From: Kitagawia praeruptora
Lineage: Eukaryota; Streptophyta; Magnoliopsida; Apiales; Apiaceae
Direction of reading: 5' to 3'
Assembly (NCBI GenBank): GCA_037693485.1
Contig: CM075348.1
Location: 130,707,609-130,771,608, forward strand
DNA length: 64,000 nt
Made by a program: the position numbers and the translations under genes. How positions within the stretch are numbered: the stretch's first letter is position 1; the number at the start of each line of letters is the position of its first letter. The notes under the pieces were generated by a model. It made no database searches. It was not told the DNA's origin and saw nothing but the letters and a program-made list of their open reading frames with translations. Positions 43,858 through 54,357 of this stretch are shown here, piece by piece.

Positions 43858-46800
43858 GTGATTTGTGTGTTCATGCCGAGACTATCCTATTCCGCTGCTG
43901 TTACTTCTTCTCCTACCAGATCTATGGCGAATCCAACAAATACAAATACTGCAAATACAACTAATACAGCGTCTATAAGTAATTCTCTGAATTCCTCTGT
44001 TATTGATACTTTTCATCCATATTTTCTTCAGAGTTCTGATAATCCTGGCATCGCTCTTGTTACTCAATTGTTAACTGCTCAAAACTATCAACATTGGAGT
44101 CGATCAGTGAAATTAGCTTTATCTGCTAAGAATAAAATTGGTCTAATTGATGGATCCATGCCTAAACCTGTTTCTACGTCTCCGTTGTATGAATTTTGGC
44201 ATAGATGTAATGATATGGTATTGTCGTGGTTACTTAATTCGATGTCCAGTGAAATCAGGGACAGTGTAGTTTACTTTAGCACTGCAAGAGAGATTTGGGA
44301 GGATTTAGCCATTAGATTCTCTCAAGGCAACGTGCCTCGTATTTTTCAGCTCAAGAAAGACCTTACAGCTCTTACTCAAGGTTCTATGTCCATTACTGCG
44401 TATTTTACCAAGATGAGAACACTCACAGATGAACTGAATGCTTTGGCTCCTCTTCCTAAGTGTACTTGTGCAGAGAACTCTTGTACTTGTGGTGTTAGTG
44501 CTAAAATTGACAGTTATGAACAAATTAATAGTCTTAGTCAGTTCTTGATGGGTTTAAATGAGATGTTTACTGGAATCAGAGGTCAAATGCTTATGATGCA
44601 ACCATTGCCAACTCTAAATCAAGCCTATTCTCTACTTCTTCAAGAAGAAAATCAACGTGCTACTCCTGTTTCTGTTGTTGCTGAAAACATAGCAATGAAT
44701 GTGAAATTCAATGGCAATAAGGTCAAGAATATGTCTAATTCCAACTTCAAGAAGAGTGTATCTGATGTTACTTGTGAATACTGTCATAACTCTGGTCATT
44801 CTCAAGAGAAGTGTTTCTTTATACATGGCTATCCTGACTGGCATCGCCTATATGGCAAACCTAAACCTAAGATGAGAACACCTGGTGCTAATACTTCCTC
44901 AGTAAAGAAAGTTGCTCAAGTCTCACTCAAGACTTCTGATCCCACTGACAACCACACTGCTTCACCAACTGGTTGCTATACAGAGTTTTCTGAGGCTCAA
45001 TGTGAGCAACTTGCTCGAATGATTCAAACTAGTATGAAATCTATGACTACCTGGCCTTCTAATTCAAAGTTGTCAGGTAATATTTACAGTGTGTCATCTT
45101 TTCATAATGCCTACACTGTTCATACTAATCCCAGTATCACATGGATATTGGATTCTGGAGCCACCGATCATATAGTGTCTAATATTCAGCTTTTAAAAAA
45201 CTGTACTCAGTTGAATTCTGATTTACACTTGCCTAATGGTGCTACTGCACAAATTACTCATATTGGTGATGTTGGATTAACTCCTCAAATCACTTTACAT
45301 GAGGTTTTATGTGTGCCTTCGTTTCATTGCAACCTTATTTCGATTTCTAAAATAACAGCTCAAACTTCTGCATCTATTGTTTTCTCCAACCAATCTTGTT
45401 TGCTACAGGACCCTTCCCTGAAGCAGATGGTAGAGATTGGTAAAGTTGGTGCTGGCCTTTACACATTTGTTGATTCTACTGTTTCCTCTTTATCTCCATC
45501 ACTTTGCACTAATGTTCATACAACTGTTCCTTCTGTCGAAGCACAACTCTGGCATGCCAGATTGGGCCATCCAGCTGCAACTATCTTGAATAAAGTTTCT
45601 GTTCTTCCTTCTATAGGAGCATCTTTGTTTTCTACATGTGATGTTTGTCTTCGAGCTAAACAGCATAGACTTCCTTTTGCTCAGTCTGAGAATACTAGCT
45701 ATAAATTGTTTGATCTCATTCACTGTGACCTATGGGGTCCGTATAAACATTGTACTCATGGTACTTGTAATAAATTTCTTACCATTGTTGAACAATATTC
45801 TAAGTGTACTTGGGTCTATCTGTTGTCTGACAAGTCTCAAGTTCCTTTGTTACTTCAAAACTTTATTCAACTTGTTCAAAATCAGTTTCATATAACTATC
45901 AAGACCATACGTTCTAATAATGGAACTGAATTTCTTAATTCCACCTTATCCACTTTTCTTTCTAAAAATGGTATTATACATCAGACATCTTGTCCTCACA
46001 CACCCCAACAAAATGGGGTGGTGGAACGAAAACATCAACACATTTTGAGTGTTGCTAGGTCCTTACTTCTTCAAGCTGGACTACCTAAATCTTTTTAGGG
46101 AGACTGTGTTCTTACAGCAGTCCATTTGATTAATCTACTTCCAGTTCAACAACTTCAGTTTAAGTCTCCATATGAACTATTGTTTAATAAACCTCCAGAT
46201 TACAACTACTTAAGAGTATTTGGCTGTCTTTGTTACATTGCTGATGTCTCCAGTGTGCCTGATAAATTTAATCCTAGAGGTCTCAAGTGTCTTTTCTTGG
46301 GCTACCCATTTGGCAAGAAAGGGTACAGAGTTATGCACTTAGACACTAAAAAGTGTTATGTGTCTCGAGATGTTACATTTGTTGAGCATGTTTATCCTTT
46401 CCAGAAGCCTACTGATCTGGATTCTTCACCTTTATTTCCCTCATATCCAGTCCTGTATGACACACCTCTTGCAGACATATCTTTGTCTGACTCTGAACCA
46501 CATTCTATAAATGCTGATAACAATTCTTCTTCTACTGAACCTCAGTCAGTATCAAACACTTCCTCTCCTCATGTATCTTTTCCTCCTGCTACTATTATTT
46601 CTCACAGACCATCTAGAGTCAAAACTATTCCCACTAAATACAGAGACTATACTGGACTTCCAGACTTAGTTACTAAAACTGTTCCTGAAACCTCTACTAC
46701 TTTATGTACTAGTGCATATCCACTGCAGAATTATGTCTCTTATCATGTTTTTCGACAACCTTATGTTAGTTTTCTAGCAAACATAAGTAAAGTTTCAGTT

Positions 46801-48459
46801 CCAACCACATATAAACAAGCTGTTGTTCATCAACATTGGTCTGATGCTATGGTTGCTGAAATTACTACTTTGGAAGTTAATCACACATGGGATATTGTTC
46901 CTAAACCTGCTGATAAGAACATTGTTGACTGCAAGTGGCTTTTCAAGGTTAAGTACACTGCTGATGGATCCATTGATAAATACAAAGCTCGATTGGTTGT
47001 TAAAGGATTCACACAAACTATTGGGGTTGACTATTTTGAAACTTATGCCCTTGTGGCTAAGATGACCACTGTTCGTGTGGTATTGGCTTTGGCTGCTCAT
47101 TTTGATTGGCAAATTCATCAGATGGATGTTAATAATGCATTTCTTCATGGTGAGTTACAGGAAGAAATCTATATGAAATTACCTCCTGGCTTTAAGCATT
47201 TGTCCTCTCTGTCTCAGTCATTCCCTCCTGATACTGAGTTTGTGTGTCGACTCAAGAAGTCTATCTATGGTTTAAGACAGGCTCCCAGAGTTTGGAATGA
47301 GAAGTTAGCTGCTGCTTTGATTCAATATGGTTGTACTCAAGTTGCCTGTGATCACAGTTTGTTTACACTCCACAAAAATTCTCATTGTGTGGCCATTGTT
47401 GTATATGTTGATGATATTCTCATCACAGGGAGTTCTCCTGAATTAATTGCTCAACTTAAGTCTTTCCTACATTCTCAGTTTAAAATTAAGGACCTTGGCT
47501 TCATGAAGTATTTCCTAGGCCTGGAAATTGCTCGTTCTTCTAATGGTATTTTTCTCAACCAACGAAAGTATGCTTTGGATATTCTTGCTGATACAGGTTT
47601 ATCTGGTGTTAAACCCTCTGTTGTGCCTATTGAACAAAATCATAAATTAATTGAGAATGATTCTGAGTTGATGTCGACTGCTGATGTTGCCATTTATCGA
47701 CGATTGGTGGGACGGTTGTTATATCTTACAATTACTAGACCTGATTTGTCGTATGGCGTGCATGTTTTATCTCAGTTTATTTCTGTTCCTCGTGTTGATC
47801 ACCTTACAGCTGCTTTCAAAATGGTTAAGTATGTAAAAGGCACAATAGGCCAAGGCTTGTTTTTTCCCAAAAATTCTTCTCTTCAACTTCGAGCATTTAG
47901 TGATTCTGATTGGGGAGGATGTGCAGAGACTAGACGATCTCTCACAGGGTACTGCATTATGCTTGGTGAGTCTTTGGTGTCTTGGAAGTGCAAGAAACAA
48001 CATACCGTATCTCGATCTTCTGCAGAGGCTGAGTATCGTTCCATGGCAGATACTTGTTGTGAAATCATGTGGCTTGACTCTTTACTCAAAGCTCTTCATT
48101 TTCCATCTCCTTTACTTGTTCCCTTATACTGTGACAATAAGTCTGTTCTTCATATTGCATCAAACCCTGTGTTTCATGAGCGAACGAAACACATAGAAAT
48201 TGATTGCCATCTTGTTCGAGACAAGTTCAAGGCTGGTCTAATTGCTCCTATGCATCTTTCTACAAGTGTTCAGCCTGCTGATCTCTTAACTAAGGCATTG
48301 CCCTCATATCAGTTACTTTCATTACTCTCCAAGTTAGGAGCTACTAATTTGTTTGCCTCTCCTAACTTGAGGGGGGATGTTAAGTCATACACAGCTGCTG
48401 AGTTGGAGCATGATGGGAATGTGGAGACTGCTGATGTGGACACAGTAGTGGCTAATTAG
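43858..48459 (+). pseudogene. gag-pol: Copia-2 Gag-Pol, interrupted by an in-frame stop
   Basis: One reading frame covers 43858-48459 except for a TAG at 46096-46098 that cuts it into 746 codons and a 3' part. The first part has Gag, a CCHC knuckle CEYCHNSGHSQEKC near residue 306, protease LDSGATDH near 430 and most of integrase (D in HCDLWGP near 622, E723 in GVVERK). At residue 687 the second catalytic Asp of integrase is replaced by Asn (RSNNGTEF). The 3' part has RT (YVDD near 47401) and RNase H (SDSDWGGC, SSAEAEYRSM). In RT the usual ETF-x-PV motif reads ETYALV, with Leu at 47050. The frame continues about 80 nt into the 3' LTR before its stop. The element cannot make a working integrase. 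Confidence 0.92.
48369..48377 (+). other. Polypurine tract of Copia-2
   Basis: gaggggggat-type run immediately before the 3' LTR. Confidence 0.8.
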
Positions 48460-48711
48460 TAAAGTCAAATCAGATGAGTTAGTTATATTAGCTGTCAAGT
48501 TAGTTACACACAGAATTGTCTATATATTCATTTCAGGTGTAAAGGTTGGATCGAGAGACTCATTATCATTCTTTTATAGATTACATCTATCTCTCTCTGT
48601 CACTCTCTCTCTCTCTCAGAATCTCTCTCTGTAACTCTTGTTAAGAGAATATTGTAAACTCTGGTTTTCATCTATGAAATGAAGTTTATTGTTGGATTCA
48701 CTCAAGTGACA
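48378..48711 (+). repeat. 3' LTR of Copia-2 (334 bp)
   Basis: Near copy of the 5' LTR without the 11-bp duplication and with a shorter TC run. It contains the end of the pol frame. Confidence 0.93.
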
Positions 48712-48791
48712 TTTATGATAAGCTATTCAATAGTATACTAACTCATCGTATTCACTAGGAAAACGTTTTAAAAACGATTTTGTCTTGAATT

Positions 48792-48894
48792 CATTTCTCT
48801 TGCTAAAATAGTGCTATGACGCGACATTGCTGGCATTTGAAGATTATAGCATTTCTCTTGCTCAAATAGTGCTATGCTGCGACATTGCTGGCAA
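48792..48894. repeat. 58-bp tandem duplication at the 3' end of the pectate lyase gene
   Basis: 'catttctcttgct' followed by 'gtgctatg' and 'gcgacattgctggca' occurs at 48792 and again at 48850 with a few changes. The second copy abuts the stop codon of the pectate lyase on its 3' UTR side. Confidence 0.75.
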
Positions 48895-51094
48895 TTATCT
48901 GGAATTTATCTGGAATATTACAATGACCAGTAGTAGAGACAGAAAGATATTTGCAGTTGATAGTAGGTGTTCACCGCCACTCCCAAAAGCGATGCCACCG
49001 TTCTCATAACTCATGCCCTCGCCACCTGATGATCCATCATTCCCAAATGTCCTCCTGTCGCCACCGCTCCCATTTTCATCTGAATTTTGTGAAATATGGT
49101 CACCATTGTCCCTGTCCAGGCACATAGATTTTTTCCGAATCAATATTTCAACGTCATTAGTTCTCTGGCACATATACAACATGTATTTTCAAGGACACCA
49201 GGTCAACTTCATTATCTGCAGCATGCATGTGTATGTAGATATCTGTACCTACCTTGGGCCACCAAGGACACCAGCACTGGAAGTGAGCTTGTCAATCATC
49301 GCGGCAGACTTGGGCTCAGCACCAGAGTCCTTGGCATACAGATTGTTGAGACCTTGGCCCGAGGGGAGAAAGTATGCTCCATTTACCATCAGGTCCCCTT
49401 CTGATATCCACTCCCATCCTGCCCAATCTCCCTCATCCCCGTCCAACCTTTTAGTCACCTTGAAATGATACAAAATAAGTATTTACAACTACAATAGTAT
49501 TTTAGCCAGGCTTGTTGCCGTCCTCTTACTCCTGCAGTCCGGAAGGGCAGGAGCTGAGGGCGCCAATGTTTTTAAGCAATGCAAACACGCTAGTAAACTA
49601 GGACACTGCATTTGCAGCTTCACATAAAAAGGAAATTTCCAATTTAAGCAATTATTAGGCTTAAAAAAAACAATCACAAGTAAATGAGATACCTGTTTGG
49701 AGGACGCATCATTTGGCGCAACATAACGATTTCCCTGACTAATGATTGTTGGAGAAGCACTACCACCAATAGCATACATCTTCCATTCTGTATAATCATT
49801 GTTCACAACATGAAAGTATCCATGCCTACACCGGGGCATACGTTGAACTAATTGCAGTCCAAAATGGTTAAATGCTATAGTCACCTGCAAAATTTTATTT
49901 TTACACAAGAAATAAGTCAACCAGCATTACTTATTTTTACAAGAATTCTTGGGAGTATGGGACTCGTTACCTGCATACCCTTATCAAGCATGTAGTTATC
50001 ACTGTGACCCAACAACATCACTTTGTCATGGTGCGAAAAATAGTTGTTTGAAATCGTTACAGCTGTAGACCCTTCCGTGACATCAATTAAACCATCTGTG
50101 CATTGTGAAACAGCACAATGATCAACCCAAATATTCCTAGAGTGGTGAATGCTTATCCCATCACCATCTGATTTGCCTTTATGTTCAACTTGAGTTGGAC
50201 TTAACCGTATTTTAGCACTACCAGATGGAACGCAATTGTAAACATGAATATTATGAATTATAACATTGCTAACATCTTGCACTGTAATGCAGCCCTTTCC
50301 CGTAACATACACATTAGCACCACGACCATCAATAGTCTTAAAGCTACTAACAATGAGCTGATGGGAGAGCTTGATTTGCATATTAGCTGAGAATACGATC
50401 CAGAGGGGTTCAACTTGGATGACTGCAAATCGTAGGGTGCCTGGTTTTGGGTCCATCACATCATTGTCAGAGGAGTCAGTTACCACATAAATCTGTCCAC
50501 CTTTACCTCCAATTGCTCCCTGGCCAAAGCCTATAGAGCAATCAGCAAGGTGCTGGCGGTCATTGGCCCAGTTTGGGTCACATTTCCAGCAGTCATCTAT
50601 TGGGTTTCCAGTAATGCAGGATGACTGGTCATTTAAGTCTACACTGGAGGTGGAGGTTAGTATTCTCCTGTATATCAAGAAAAGCAAAAGCATAGGATTT
50701 GCTTATTTTATCGAAAAAAACTTAGTAATGTGGCAAACTGATGAATACAAATATATCCCAAGGAGAAATTTTCACAAAATTCCACATTCAGGAGTATGCA
50801 GTGAAATATCTCAAAGGTAATTCAGCGACCAACATGACAATGACATCATGATTGAGACCAACAGAAAAACCAAATGTGAGTTGATCATAATGCTACTTGG
50901 GGAAAAAATCAAACTGGAAGTGATAATTTGCATAATGTTAATTGACAATGTTAAGCTGACCTTTGTACTTCTTGCACCACAGCTTCAGGGTTGGGATGTT
51001 GATAAGAGAGAGTGAGATTGTCAGCGGCTTCAATTAGAGGAGAAGGAGATATTAGAAGAGTAAACAACAAAACAATGCTGATTAAAGGAATCAT
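48895..51094 (-). CDS. PMR6: Pectate lyase, PMR6-like, with probable GPI anchor
   Basis: Five exons on the minus strand: 51094-50961, 50667-49971, 49884-49693, 49458-49253 and 49111-48895. They join in frame to 481 residues. Residues 1-24 are a signal peptide (MIPLISIVLLFTLLISPSPLIEA is hydrophobic, cleavage near Ala24). The catalytic domain has WVDHCAVSQCTDGLID and SHHDKVMLLGHSD, with the Ca-binding Asp residues of polysaccharide lyase family 1, and RMPRCRHGYFHVVNNDY with the catalytic Arg. These enzymes cleave demethylated pectin in the cell wall. After GVLGGPR the protein continues with a Gly/Ser-rich stretch and ends in a hydrophobic tail (NIFLSLLLVIVIF), as in GPI-anchored PMR6-type lyases and unlike ordinary pectate lyases, which end in a Cys-rich tail. 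The last exon has a weak polypyrimidine tract and is the least certain part; without it the protein would stop right after GGPR. Confidence 0.88.
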
Positions 51095-52143
51095 ATTTGA
51101 AGGAGGTACATAATTACATAACACTCGGATGGTTTTTATACCATGATCCCCAAGAAATTACACAAAGAAATATTTACAGTTACTACATTATTAAATTCAA
51201 TATGTAAAACTTTCTTGGAGGGATTTTGCATGATTCAACAAGAAGAAAAACATAAAGTTAGCACTCACACAGCAATTCCAGAGATCACGCTTTGTATTAA
51301 ACACACCTAACATATATAAAATTATTACAAACAATCATATAAAAGAATATGAATATTTCAAGAAGAAGAAATCAAAAAGATTTGTGGGCTGTGATGTAGA
51401 CTCCAAGATGTTGATATACACATATCATACTCAGCATTCTTAACTTGCCTGATAATCTATTCTATATATCCATGGGGGAGTAAAGTCAAGAAATCATACT
51501 TGAAAAGTGAAAACGAAGAAGAAAAGTGAAGATAGAACTGAATATTTCTCTTTTGCTAGTGGGAATAATAGTGTCATAATTTTTGTTACATCTCTCTGTT
51601 ACAAAAACAATCTACAGAAGATAAAAGAGCAGCTTATTCTTCCCATGTCACAAAGTTCAACATTCATTATCATACTTCATCCGGATCACACAAGCTTAGA
51701 AGCCTGTGATCAGTAGTAATATAAAATTCTTTAGTAATAATATAGGAGGAAAACAAGCAAGCCTGCAAGAAATTTTCTAATTGTACCCTTCTCTGTTTTT
51801 ATTACTTACAACATATGATTTTGTTAACACATTATCATCAACATTATTCTTCAAACCCTCGACTCCCATAGAGGGGAGAGGGTGATATATATTATATACC
51901 ACTGCAGGCACTGCCCACTGCAATTGTCCTCTTTAGAGTCCAGATTCCCCAAATTTGAGCATCAAGATCTATTTCTCATAATTTTTTAGTACATAAATTC
52001 ATTAATGGAATTCTAGATTATAGATTCTTTCAATATGATTTGATACTTTGTTCTACAAGAAAACAAAGGCCTAGAGCAAGTTAATAGAACTTCTATTTCA
52101 GGACAACAGCTCTAATCCTAAGTTATACAAGAACAAAAATCAA
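51095..52143. other. Upstream region of the pectate lyase gene
   Basis: It should contain the promoter of the minus-strand lyase gene. A TATA-like word could not be assigned with confidence (ttataccatg near 51137 is too close to the ATG). No repeat or frame is recognised. Confidence 0.4.
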
Positions 52144-52145
52144 TA

Positions 52146-52397
52146 CTCCTCTGTCCATTCCTTTTCTTATCATTTCAAAATAGGGTGTTTGGCATGCATT
52201 TTAAGGTGGATTTTAAGGATAGTTTCATAAATCATTTTTGAAATTTTCTTTTTTTGTATAAAAATAGAACAATCCTATTTTTATACAAAAAAAGAAAATT
52301 TTAAAAATAAGTTATGGAACTATACTTAAAATTCACCTTAAAATGCGTGCCAGAAAGTGACAAAAAAAGTGTAAAGAAATGGATAGAACGGAGGGAG
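52146..52397. mobile_element. Stowaway MITE (252 bp)
   Basis: The right end complements to CTCCCTCCGTTCTATCC and the left end reads CTCCTCTGTCCATTCC, the Stowaway terminal motif. Both ends are flanked by TA (52144-52145, 52398-52399). A long internal inverted repeat (ttttaaggtggattttaag and its complement) makes the whole element foldable. It has no coding capacity. Stowaway elements are moved by Tc1/mariner transposases. Confidence 0.9.
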
Positions 52398-52883
52398 TAC
52401 ATGAATTGTCCCCATGAAAAAATTAAGTGCTAACATGTTCAGCCTGCAAACATAGGCAAGGATTAAAAAAAAACTTATTTGAGTTTTCATAGTAATTCTT
52501 AAAGACTTTGTGATTTCTATCAGTTTCCGAATTCTTGAACTACTTAAAACACCGACATCAAAGTGCTATAGGTCCAATAGTCCTCTGTGAATATGTATCC
52601 CAACATCTCTAAGTTTGCAGTAAAAGAACACTATGAAAGTAACTACAGGAAGAAACCTGGACTTTCCTCCATTGACCCCTAATCAGAAATCAGGTGGTGT
52701 TGAATCTCTCAGGTTTTTACTCAATTACTCGAGCTTCCAGTTCATCATTTATTTTAAGCAACCTCGTGCTAATGTGATTGCATTTCAGTAGGCATCTCGT
52801 TAGATTCTACAAATAAGTAAGAATTTCTGAAGTACCACGGTATATGTTTTTCATGATTTCTAGTTATAGTTTTGATCGTAGAA

Positions 52884-53255
52884 GAGTAATCCGCACTTTT
52901 CCCCCCTTATCTTTGGACGCTTTTTCAATTTGGTCTCAAACTATGTTTCTTGGCAGATTGCACCTCTATGATTTCAAACTCGCTTCAGTTTGCACTCTTT
53001 TGACCAAATTTCGTCCACTTTGACCGCTACTATTAGGATGAGCGAGGGTAAAAATACAAAGAATTATTTAAGAAACAGTCAATTTACCCTTGATTAGCCT
53101 AATAGTAGCGGTCAAAGTGGACAAAATTTGATCAAAAGGGTGTAAATTGAAGCGATTTTGAAACCATAGAGGTGCAATCTGCCAAAAAACATAGTTTGAG
53201 ACCAAATTGAAAAAATGTCCAAAGATAAAGGATGCAAAATGCTAATTACTCTTTT
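52884..53255. mobile_element. Long-TIR foldback element, probably MULE-type
   Basis: Arms of about 150-170 bp are mirrored: left 'gagtaatccgcactttt' and 'tttggtctcaaactatgtt' against right 'aacatagtttgagaccaaa' and 'gctaattactc'. The centre is near 53050-53090. The flanks share gtagaa (52878-52883 and 53256-53261); with one mismatch the match extends to eight bases, so the 9-bp MULE target is likely but not exact. Confidence 0.75.
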
Positions 53256-53686
53256 GTAGAATTAAGAATTCCTAATTTTCTGCCATATGTCATCCTTAAC
53301 TTATCTCTTGAACTAAATTCAGTCACTTTCTAGTTTATTCTCACGACGTAAATGTTACCTAGAGCGAGGATGGAATAAAAATTCTCCCAAAAATGAACTT
53401 TAAGTTATCAAATCCATAAGAGATTCTTTAGAAGATTAAGCATATGATAAGCGAGTGCAAAATGCAATTGGCCCGAGAATCGTGGTCCTAGCCACCTTAG
53501 ATTTTTCTGAAGCAACTACCAAGTGAAGCTAAGGATGCACTTAGAAAATAAAATGAATTTATGGTGTGTGTGTTACTTTACATCTGAACACAGACCGACT
53601 TAAATTTCGAACGATATAATTTATCTTCAAAAATATAAAATGCTAAGCTAATAAAACTTTGAGTTGCTAGCTGATTCGAATAGAAG

Positions 53687-53919
53687 TGTAACACCCCAGT
53701 CCCACATCGAGGAGATTTGGGGCTTCAGTTCAGTTTATAAGGCAAAGTACTACTACTAAGTGCACCAACAAATCATGATCTTTTGGGGGCCTGTGGTGGG
53801 CTTGTGGACTACCCAAGTTGGCTGCATTTGGGCCAGTTTACTTTGGCTTATTTCGGATTCGGAATCGGGACTTGACTCGATTTTCGAAAAAGGCTCGGGA
53901 TTTGACCCGGGTTGTCACA
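53687..53919 (+). mobile_element. Short solo LTR (233 bp)
   Basis: It starts TGTAACACCCCAGTCCCACA, ends GGGTTGTCACA, and is flanked by the perfect 5-bp repeat agaag (53682-53686 and 53920-53924). Length and start resemble small plant LTRs. No internal domain is present. An 83-codon frame over it is not a gene. Confidence 0.82.
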
Positions 53920-53924
53920 AGAAG

Positions 53925-54352
53925 AAACACCAAGAGTGCATTCTGAAAATAAAATTCAGCAGTTTAGACCTCACACTTGCAAGTTGCAATGTTTCAAAGC
54001 AAACCCTCTAAGCTAATAAAACCCTATCATATATCACTAGATAGAGTAACACACGAATGAAGGCATATTAAGTTATTAACTGGACCACTCATATAAACAT
54101 GTTCAGACTGTTTGGCAGGCCGACTTAAATTTTCGAGGAGCTTTTCTTATAAATGTGGTCTCAATGTCCATAGAAAATATTACTATAACAATTACATCAA
54201 AATTATGTAAATGATATAATTATTCGGGTAGATAATATTGTAAATTTCCGAGTAATCATGAAAGAAATATAAATTTTAAGTCTATTTTAATGTTCAAACA
54301 ATAAACATATATGTAGTTTTAGAAATTTGGAGACATTTCAAAACTTGAGGTC
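53925..54352. other. Intergenic, nothing recognised
   Basis: AT-rich stretch before element B. No frame or repeat is seen. Confidence 0.55.
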
Positions 54353-54357
54353 CTGTA

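Larger units (their letters stand above)
43444..48711 (+). mobile_element. Copia-2: Ty1/copia element, coding region inactivated (5.3 kb)
   Basis: LTRs starting TGTTAAGTC and ending CAAGTGACA are flanked by the 5-bp duplication tttat (43439-43443 and 48712-48716). A tRNA-Met primer site follows the 5' LTR, and a G-rich purine tract precedes the 3' LTR. One gag-pol frame runs between them but has a stop codon in integrase. The LTRs (349 and 334 bp) differ by a few bases, an 11-bp duplication and microsatellite length. The element ends about 180 bp from the stop codon of the pectate lyase gene. Confidence 0.95.

Noticed and set aside
53687..53919. Cassandra-type TRIM with 5S rRNA sequence
   Set aside because: The start TGTAACACCCC is reminiscent, but no 5S rRNA promoter motif is present and only one LTR exists.
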